Assembly (NCBI GenBank): GCA_003564925.1
Contig: PXDW01000094.1
Coordinates: 1-7,191, forward strand
Reading direction: 5' to 3'
Length of the DNA stretch: 7,191 bases
Source of the DNA: Candidatus Woesearchaeota archaeon
Lineage (GTDB): Archaea; Nanobdellota; Nanobdellia; Woesearchaeales; PXDW01
A program made the translations under genes and the position numbers. Every line of letters begins with the position of its first letter. Within the stretch, counting starts at the first letter, position 1. Below the pieces are notes generated by a model. The model was not told where the DNA came from. It saw only the letters and a list, made by a program, of their open reading frames with translations, and made no database searches. Of the stretch, positions 1 to 4,813 are shown piece by piece.

Positions 1-288
1 AATAGGTTCAATATTAAAGAATTAAAAGACTTGCGTAATTTCAATGTTAATCTTGAGGATGAATTTGATGATTATATCAACAAGTTTGGTTGGTCTGGTA
101 ATTATTTTTCAAAATTTGGAGGAATTGAAAAATCATTTATAGATTTAGATGAAAATGGTGGTGTTAATAGAGTTTATGGATTAAGATTCATTGAGGAAGA
201 TGATAAAATTGATCATAATGATCTTGAATATATATTAGATAATATTAAAGAATTAGAAATGCTAAAAAGAACTACTGCAAAAGCATAA
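1..288 (+). CDS. C-terminal part of an unrecognised acidic protein (5' end outside window)
   Basis: The frame is open from base 1 (first codons read NRFNIKELKD) to the TAA at 286-288, so the gene enters from the left edge and only its last 95 residues are seen. The TTG at 31 is unlikely to be the real start because the frame is open upstream of it. The visible part is acidic and rich in Asp, Asn and Phe. It has a patterned N-terminal stretch (NIKELKDLRNF) that could be the last turn of a leucine-rich or helical repeat, a Gly/Phe-rich middle, and a C-terminal amphipathic helix (LEYILDNIKELEMLKR). No catalytic motif, cysteine pair or membrane segment is visible. I do not recognise the family and assign no function. 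It ends 31 nt before the dph2 fragment, which has its own TATA box, so the two are probably separate transcription units. Confidence 0.7.
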   Translation, partial: NRFNIKELKDLRNFNVNLEDEFDDYINKFGWSGNYFSKFGGIEKSFIDLDENGGVNRVYGLRFIEEDDKIDHNDLEYILDNIKELEMLKRTTAKA

Positions 289-298
289 TTTTATATAA
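289..298 (+). promoter_or_regulatory. Archaeal TATA box for the dph2 fragment
   Basis: The sequence ttttatataa is centred about 26 nt upstream of the ATG at 320. That is the spacing expected for an archaeal TATA box on a leaderless or nearly leaderless transcript. No Shine-Dalgarno-like purine run lies before the ATG, which fits leaderless initiation. The B-recognition position would overlap the stop codon of the preceding gene. This is an assignment by motif and spacing only. Confidence 0.55.
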
Positions 299-319
299 TT
301 TTTCTGTTTTATTATTTCT

Positions 320-568
320 ATGTATGAACTTGATTTGGAAAGTGCAAAAAAAATTATTAAAAAAAACAACTCAAAAAGAGTGTTAATACAGCTTCCGGAT
401 GGATTAAAGCCGAAAGCAGAAGAGATAAATGATTTTTTAAAAAAAGAAACAGGTTCAGAAATCCTAATATGGCTTGGAAGTAATTTTGGCTCTTGCGATG
501 TTCCCTCACAGGCAAAAGATTTGGAGATTGACTTAGTTATACAATGGGGGCACAACAAATGGGTTTGA
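320..568 (+). pseudogene. dph2: Truncated diphthamide synthase subunit Dph2 (N-terminal fragment)
   Basis: The 82-residue frame matches the N-terminus of archaeal Dph2. It has an N-terminal helix, the strand and loop RVLIQLPDGLKPKAEEI (residues 20-36), then FGSCDVPSQAKDLEIDLVI and a GH motif at 77-78. Dph2 is a non-canonical radical-SAM enzyme of about 320-340 residues. It moves the 3-amino-3-carboxypropyl group of SAM onto a histidine of elongation factor 2. In Pyrococcus horikoshii its [4Fe-4S] cluster is held by C59, C163 and C287. Here the cysteine of GSCD is residue 59, the first ligand, but the frame stops with TGA four residues after GH. The domains that would carry the other two ligands are absent. 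None of the three forward frames downstream resumes Dph2-like sequence, so a simple frameshift does not explain it. The start at 320 is supported by family alignment and the TATA box. The fragment is very unlikely to be an active enzyme alone. It may be a deletion remnant or a mis-joined assembly. Confidence 0.75.
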
Positions 569-906
569 TTTTGGCGATTCTTATTTTTATAAGTTTTCTT
601 GGATTATTTTGCGGGGTTGTTTTGGCTTACATTGCAAAGGAAGAGCTCAATCAAGGAAAAAGGTTTTTTATAGCTTTTCAATTGGTGTTGATGGGGCTTA
701 TATTTTTCTTTATTTTTTATGAAAAATCAAATGTATTCCTGATATCTAGCTTAATATTTCTGTTTGGGTTTCCTTCAGGAAGTTTAATTATTTATGAAAA
801 GTTAAAATTTAAAAGAATAAATTTCAGGACATACATAATATATTCAGCAGTTTATATTTCTCTTTTTATTATTCAGGCAGTTTCTTATCTCTCAGTTGAT
901 TTTTAA
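544..906 (+). CDS. Small four-helix integral membrane protein, function unknown
   Basis: This frame encodes up to 120 residues with four hydrophobic segments, at about residues 6-29, 41-59, 63-84 and 95-115. They are joined by short charged loops, including AKEELNQGKRFF (31-42) and YEKLKFKRINF (84-94). No enzyme motif is seen. The layout resembles small DPANN hypothetical membrane proteins with an AKEEL-GK loop after the first helix, which is a memory-based impression. Two starts are possible: ATG 544, giving a five-residue leader MGAQQ, or ATG 559, giving MGLILAIL. The frame has a stop at 529-531, so nothing further upstream is possible. ATG 559 begins right at the first helix and may be the ancestral start. 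Either start overlaps the 3' end of the dph2 fragment (25 or 10 nt), so expression may depend on translational coupling, as no TATA box or good Shine-Dalgarno is visible. It converges on the VWA gene with a 22-nt gap. Confidence 0.65.
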   Translation: MGAQQMGLILAILIFISFLGLFCGVVLAYIAKEELNQGKRFFIAFQLVLMGLIFFFIFYEKSNVFLISSLIFLFGFPSGSLIIYEKLKFKRINFRTYIIYSAVYISLFIIQAVSYLSVDF

Positions 907-920
907 TAAATTTTCATTAA

Positions 921-930
921 CTAGATTTTT
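921..930 (+). terminator. Possible T-tract terminator for the left + strand genes
   Basis: A short T run (ctagattttt) lies 15-24 nt after the TAA of the membrane-protein gene, at the convergent boundary with the VWA gene. Archaeal RNA polymerase often terminates at such T tracts without a hairpin. The run is short, so this is only a weak call. Confidence 0.3.
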
Positions 931-1885
931 ACGGTAAGGCCCTGAATTTTGTGTTAATAAGCCCCCATTCTATGAAAACCAAGAGCAGGGCCAAAACCAT
1001 GAATATGAAACTTAAATCGAGCGATATATAGCTTTCATGGGCTTTCATGCCAATGTCTGAATAAGCTTGTCTTAAATCTTCAATATTTTCCGCTCTGTAA
1101 TATTTTCCTTCTGTTATGTTTGCTATAGTCTTTAAATTCGCCTCGTCAAAGAATGAAGGTATGCCAAGCTCTTTAGGCAAGTATCCAGCAAGGACCGAAT
1201 CCGAACCTATCCCTATTGTATAAACTATTACTTGATTCCTTTTTGCATAATATGCGCCCCTTTCAACTACATTATCAACAAAACTTCCAGCTGTATTTGA
1301 GCCGTCCGTTAGAAGTATTACAGCCTTTCCTTTTCTAGATTTCAAAAGCATATTTGTCGATGTAATCATAGCAGAACTTAAGTCTGTGCCTCCTGATGCC
1401 ATTATTTGTATTCCGTCTATTTTTTGCTTGACCAGATTTAAGTTTGCTGTTGGCATTTGCTCTATAAATGCAACTCCTGCAAAAGTAACTAAACCTATTT
1501 CTGTTCTTGCATCAAGGGAATCAACAAATTCTATAGCTACTTTTTTTGCAGCTTCTAGCCTATTAGGCTCAAAATCTGTAGCCGTCATGCTGGCACTTGC
1601 GTCTATAACAAGGATAATGTCATTTGCGTTTGTTTTCCCCCTATACCATAATGTTGTCCCAGCTGCAGCAAATATAAGAAAGAATATAATGCATAACCTT
1701 AGATAAAGAATAGACATATTTTTTGTTGTAAAGGTTAAACCGATAACCCTACTCATAGCTTCAAAATTAGCGAACTTCATGGCTTTCTTTTTTATATGCT
1801 TAAAAAGCATAAAATGTGTTATAACTAATACAGGCAAACTGAATAAAAGCCATAAGTAGCTTGGGTTTTGGAAGGCTATATTCAT
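929..1885 (-). CDS. BatA-like membrane-anchored VWA domain protein
   Basis: The 318-residue product has the layout and length of BatA-type proteins of MoxR/DUF58 clusters. A first hydrophobic helix (about 9-28) is followed by a basic loop (HIKKKAMKF), a second helix (about 59-79), a von Willebrand factor A domain (about 88-275), and a C-terminal helix (about 290-308) with a short tail. The VWA domain has a complete metal-ion-dependent adhesion site: DASAS at 95-99, Thr167 in GGTDLSSA, and Asp194 in LLTDGSN. It should therefore bind a divalent cation and a protein ligand. VWA proteins of these clusters are thought to work with the MoxR ATPase in assembling or activating membrane or extracytoplasmic proteins. 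The orientation of the VWA domain across the membrane cannot be decided here. It is the last gene of the operon. Its ATG overlaps the DUF58 stop (ATGA, 1882-1885), and a strong Shine-Dalgarno sits 9 nt upstream, which fixes the start. I do not separate BatA from BatB; a single VWA gene occupies the slot. Confidence 0.9.
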   Translation of the reverse strand: MNIAFQNPSYLWLLFSLPVLVITHFMLFKHIKKKAMKFANFEAMSRVIGLTFTTKNMSILYLRLCIIFFLIFAAAGTTLWYRGKTNANDIILVIDASASMTATDFEPNRLEAAKKVAIEFVDSLDARTEIGLVTFAGVAFIEQMPTANLNLVKQKIDGIQIMASGGTDLSSAMITSTNMLLKSRKGKAVILLTDGSNTAGSFVDNVVERGAYYAKRNQVIVYTIGIGSDSVLAGYLPKELGIPSFFDEANLKTIANITEGKYYRAENIEDLRQAYSDIGMKAHESYISLDLSFIFMVLALLLVFIEWGLINTKFRALP

Positions 1886-2772
1886 ATTTTACTTCCCCTC
1901 CTAAAAAATTTTATTAGTTTTTCGAAGTAATCTTCGTCTGTTCTGAACTCGACCAGATCTGAACCTGTCCTATTGAACAACTCTTTTATTTTTTGTTTTT
2001 CTCTGTTTACATTTTCTTTGTATTTTTCTGAATATCTATCTGTATCAACATATAATTTTCCTCCAGAGTAAGGATCCTGCATTATAACATGGCCAGCACC
2101 TCTAGGTAGCTCTTCATCTATTGGGTCTCTAACCATAATTCCAATTAAAGCGAAATCCTGAGAAAGCAACTCAAATAGGCTAAACCATTCTTCTTTAACC
2201 CCTATAAAATCAGATACAAATATTATCGTGCACCTTGTATTTAAAAAAGAAACAATATATTTTATTGCTTTTGCCATATCAAAATCTCCCCCATATTTTT
2301 CAGGGTTGCTTAACTCTTTTATAACTCTATAATACTGTTTCTTACCCATCTGAGGAAATATTTTAGAAACAACACTATCGTTGAACATCGCAAGCCCTAT
2401 GTTATCTCCAGCTCTTGAGATAGCAAAGGCAATCGATGATATTATCTCGGCAGCGTATTCACACTTAAGCTTATCTGTTGTGGCAAAAAGCATGCTGTCC
2501 GAAACATCAACTAAAAAAAGGACATTTTGGCTTCTTTCAACTTCTAATTCTTTTATGAGAGTTTTATTTGCCCTTAACGAGGCCTTCCAGTCTATCATGC
2601 TTGCATCATCATTAGGAGTATAAGCTCTATATCCCGCGAACTCTATCCCTCTCCTTTTTGTATTGCTGACCCATTCCCCTGAAAGCGTATCATTCAACAC
2701 TTTTTTCTTTGTAAAAATGCTTAATCGTTCAATCTTAGGTAGAAGCTCAGCTTTGAATTCTTTAAGTTTCAT
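1882..2772 (-). CDS. DUF58 domain protein of a MoxR/VWA cluster
   Basis: The 296-residue protein carries the DUF58 signature at residues 42-80: GIEFAGYRAYTPNDD, then IDWKASLRANK and IKELEVER. A VWA-like fold follows. Its first metal-site motif is DVSDS (89-93) and its later acidic residue is Asp188 in FVSDF. The central Thr of a classical site (usually GGTD) appears replaced by GGDFD (162-166), so metal binding may differ. There is no membrane segment, so the protein is probably cytosolic, unlike bacterial members that carry N-terminal helices. DUF58 proteins are almost always encoded beside MoxR ATPases and are considered their partners or adaptors. Here it lies 20 nt after moxR and overlaps the VWA gene by 4 nt. 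The C-terminus is basic (FFRRGSKI). No Shine-Dalgarno is evident before ATG 2772, so translation may be coupled to moxR. The start is supported by the stop-to-start spacing and lack of space for an earlier one. Confidence 0.9.
   Translation of the reverse strand: MKLKEFKAELLPKIERLSIFTKKKVLNDTLSGEWVSNTKRRGIEFAGYRAYTPNDDASMIDWKASLRANKTLIKELEVERSQNVLFLVDVSDSMLFATTDKLKCEYAAEIISSIAFAISRAGDNIGLAMFNDSVVSKIFPQMGKKQYYRVIKELSNPEKYGGDFDMAKAIKYIVSFLNTRCTIIFVSDFIGVKEEWFSLFELLSQDFALIGIMVRDPIDEELPRGAGHVIMQDPYSGGKLYVDTDRYSEKYKENVNREKQKIKELFNRTGSDLVEFRTDEDYFEKLIKFFRRGSKI
1895..1902 (-). promoter_or_regulatory. Strong Shine-Dalgarno for the VWA gene inside the DUF58 3' end
   Basis: On the minus strand the sequence AGGAGGGG is followed by a 9-nt spacer and the ATG at 1885. 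It lies within the last codons of the DUF58 gene (encoding part of RRGSKI) and supports both the start of the VWA gene and coupled translation. The promoter-proximal genes of this window lack such a motif. Confidence 0.7.
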
Positions 2773-2792
2773 TTTTAAACTATAGCTCTAAA

Positions 2793-3800
2793 TCATAAAA
2801 TCGGCACTTTTGAAAGAATTTCATCAACTATATCATCATGTTTTATGTCTTCTGCCTGCCCTTCATAATTTAATATTATCCTGTGCCTTAGTATATTCTT
2901 GGCTATTTCTTTAACATCTGTAGGAGTTACAAATGTCTTTCCTTTGATTAATGCATGTGCTTTTGAAGCAATAAACATATTTATATTCGCTCTTGGTGAA
3001 CCCCCATATTCTATATATTTTCCAAGGCTTATTTTGTATTTTGAGGGATGCCTTGTAGCATCATTTATCTTTACAATATAATTTTCTATCTTTTTATCAA
3101 GATAAATCCTTTTTACATCTTTTTGCAGATCCAAAATCTCTTTTAAAGACAAAATCTGCTTTAATTTGAATTCTTCAAAATCCATTAAGTTTGCATTTTG
3201 ATGCAGAATCTCTATCTCTTCTTCTATGCTTGGATAATACATTATGATTTTATACAAAAACCTGTCAACTTGCGCTTCAGGAAGGGGATAAGTTCCCAAA
3301 TTTTCTATTGGATTTTGAGTTGCCATTACAAAAAAAGGAGTAGGAAGGGGATATGTAACTTTTCCAATAGTTGCTTGATTTTCCTGCATAGATTCAAGCA
3401 ATGCTGATTGAACTTTTGGCGGAGCTCTGTTTATTTCATCAGCCAAAACAAAATTATTGAAAATAGGACCTTTTAATGTATAGAAACCTTTTTCCTCTTC
3501 ATATACTGTGATTCCTATAATATCTGTTGGAAGAAGGTCTGGTGTAAATTGTATTCTTGCAAACTGGCCTCCACAGACATGAGATATAGTCTTTACAAGC
3601 AAGGTCTTTGCTATTCCAGGAACACCCTCAACAAGGCAATGCCCATTACATAGCATAGCTTCAATGAACGCGTTTATAGCCTCTTTTTGACCAACGACAG
3701 CTTTAGAAATCTCTTTTTTGACTAATTCTAATCTATCACGATGATTTTCTACTTTTTTTATAAAATCCTTATCAGTAGGATCAGTCACCTCTTTTTGCAT
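2793..3800 (-). CDS. moxR: MoxR-family AAA+ ATPase
   Basis: The 335-residue product has full family length and all expected AAA+ motifs: Walker A GVPGIAKT (59-66), Walker B FVLADEINRAP (117-127, with D121 and E122), sensor 1 ATQNP (160-164), the EAQVDRF motif (175-181), and sensor 2 in GGSPRA (266-271, R270). The YPLPEAQ and LLESMQE segments are typical of MoxR. MoxR ATPases are cytosolic, probably hexameric, and are thought to remodel or activate partners through VWA-containing proteins. The gene heads the operon moxR-DUF58-VWA. The ATG at 3800 has a TATA box centred about 26 nt upstream and no Shine-Dalgarno, which points to a leaderless transcript and supports this start. All catalytic residues are intact, so the protein should hydrolyse ATP. 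The symbol denotes the family only; the substrate is unknown. Confidence 0.95.
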   Translation of the reverse strand: MQKEVTDPTDKDFIKKVENHRDRLELVKKEISKAVVGQKEAINAFIEAMLCNGHCLVEGVPGIAKTLLVKTISHVCGGQFARIQFTPDLLPTDIIGITVYEEEKGFYTLKGPIFNNFVLADEINRAPPKVQSALLESMQENQATIGKVTYPLPTPFFVMATQNPIENLGTYPLPEAQVDRFLYKIIMYYPSIEEEIEILHQNANLMDFEEFKLKQILSLKEILDLQKDVKRIYLDKKIENYIVKINDATRHPSKYKISLGKYIEYGGSPRANINMFIASKAHALIKGKTFVTPTDVKEIAKNILRHRIILNYEGQAEDIKHDDIVDEILSKVPIL

Positions 3801-3822
3801 AACTATATAATAAAATATCTAG

Positions 3823-3830
3823 TATTTAAA
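3823..3830 (-). promoter_or_regulatory. TATA box of the moxR-DUF58-VWA operon
   Basis: On the minus strand the sequence TTTAAATA is centred about 26 nt upstream of the moxR ATG. This is the archaeal TATA position for a leaderless mRNA. It lies back-to-back with the TATA box of the divergent gene, separated by 19 nt, so the two B-recognition sites sit next to each other and a regulator bound between them could affect both genes. Confidence 0.65.
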
Positions 3831-3849
3831 AACTTCGTTTTTAGTAAGA

Positions 3850-3857
3850 TTTAAATA
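3850..3857 (+). promoter_or_regulatory. TATA box of the lysine-rich TPR-like gene
   Basis: The sequence TTTAAATA is centred about 30 nt upstream of the ATG at 3884. It predicts transcription starting within a few bases of the start codon. It is the same octamer as the box serving the moxR operon on the other strand. Confidence 0.65.
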
Positions 3858-3883
3858 AGCGTTTTGCCAATTAATCTTAAGAT

Positions 3884-4813
3884 ATGCCTAAAAAAAAGAA
3901 AAAAACTGTAAAAAACAGAATAAAAAAGAAGGAAAGCAAGGAAGATATAGGGAAGTATGTTCTTCAGACTATCTCTGATTTGTCAAAAAAAATAAATAAG
4001 AATCCTGTCGATGAGCTGTCATTGAGTTTTTATGAGGTTTTTAGGGGTTTTTTCGCTAAATTTTTCAGAATAAGGTTTAAATTCACTTATGATGAGCTGA
4101 TAGAAGAGATAGAAAGCAAAAGAATAGACCCTAGGCACAAAAGAAGAATAGAAAAGCTCGCTAAAAAACTTACCTATTTAGAATATTCCAATATAAATAT
4201 CACAAATAAAGTTTTTAGGGAAATGGTCAATGATTTTAAATATCTTGTAAAGAAGCTTGCTTTCCCTGAAAAAGATAAGAAGGTAGTCACGAGGAAACTG
4301 GATATAATATTAAGTAAAATTTCAAAAAAATCCAGGCTTTTCAAAAAGCAAAAAATAAAGAAAGTAAAAAAGCCAGCAAAACTAAAGGCTAAGGAAAAAG
4401 CCAAGAAAAAAATCCCCTTACCTGAGCCTATTGCTTCTGATAAGGAAATATATTCTTTGTTGGAGAAAGCTTATATCTCGATTGTAAATAAAAATTTTGA
4501 TGAAGCAAAAGAGATATACATTAAAATAGTAGATATATACGACAAGCTTCCAAAAGATAAAAGAGGCAAGGTTCATGATGATATACTCAATGTTTTTAAG
4601 CCAAAAACAAAGGAAAAAATAAAGCCAAAAAACGAGATAGACAAATTAATTATTAAAACATATTATCATATGGGAAAAAGGGATGTGATGGGAGCTGGAA
4701 AATTCTATAATCTTCTTGAAAAAGAATATAAGAATCTTAGTGAAGAAGAAAAAGAAAAATATTATCCAAAACTTTCGGAGCTTTATGAAAATATTAAAAT
4801 TATTTTTTGCTAA
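3884..4813 (+). CDS. Lysine-rich cytosolic protein with DUF4129-like and TPR-like helical modules
   Basis: The 309-residue protein has no signal peptide or membrane segment and is probably cytosolic. It has four parts: a basic N-terminal tail (MPKKKKKTVKNRIKKK), a helical module (about 22-130), a Lys/Ala-rich linker (about 150-178), and two TPR-like helical hairpins. The hairpins begin at AYISIVNKNFDEAKEIY (about 196-212) and at TYYHMGKRDVMGAGKFYNLL (about 259-278). Residues 66-127 (FTYDELIEEIESKRIDP to LVKKL, with LTYLEYSNINIT in the middle) resemble the C-terminal cytoplasmic part of DUF4129 proteins. In those, a T-x-x-E-L start, a pair of helices and a Y-S/G turn are followed by a Thr-capped helix. 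DUF4129 genes commonly accompany MoxR, DUF58 and transglutaminase genes, and this gene is divergent from moxR. The match is by eye and could be coincidental. It may be a cytosolic scaffold for the Bat-like operon; the basic tail could contact membrane lipids or nucleic acid. The stop overlaps the convergent gene by 14 nt. The start is supported by the TATA box. Confidence 0.8.
   Translation: MPKKKKKTVKNRIKKKESKEDIGKYVLQTISDLSKKINKNPVDELSLSFYEVFRGFFAKFFRIRFKFTYDELIEEIESKRIDPRHKRRIEKLAKKLTYLEYSNINITNKVFREMVNDFKYLVKKLAFPEKDKKVVTRKLDIILSKISKKSRLFKKQKIKKVKKPAKLKAKEKAKKKIPLPEPIASDKEIYSLLEKAYISIVNKNFDEAKEIYIKIVDIYDKLPKDKRGKVHDDILNVFKPKTKEKIKPKNEIDKLIIKTYYHMGKRDVMGAGKFYNLLEKEYKNLSEEEKEKYYPKLSELYENIKIIFC

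Noticed and set aside
262..558. Minus-strand reading frame opposite the dph2 fragment
   Set aside because: It mirrors a recognisable plus-strand dph2 fragment with a placed TATA box, and its own translation shows no domain.
320..906. A single frameshifted dph2 gene across the overlap
   Set aside because: After the stop at 568 none of the three forward frames gives Dph2-like sequence. The frame that continues is a clear membrane protein.
1386..1706. Plus-strand reading frame inside the VWA gene
   Set aside because: It lies opposite conserved VWA metal-site motifs and has no promoter or family features of its own.
2381..3407. Plus-strand reading frames opposite the DUF58 and moxR genes
   Set aside because: They are antisense to well-conserved domains (DUF58 signature, Walker and sensor motifs) and look like random hydrophobic or Ser-rich shadows.
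4174..4404. Minus-strand Phe-rich reading frame within the lysine-rich gene
   Set aside because: Its Phe-rich composition is simply the complement of Lys codons (AAA/AAG read as TTT/CTT).
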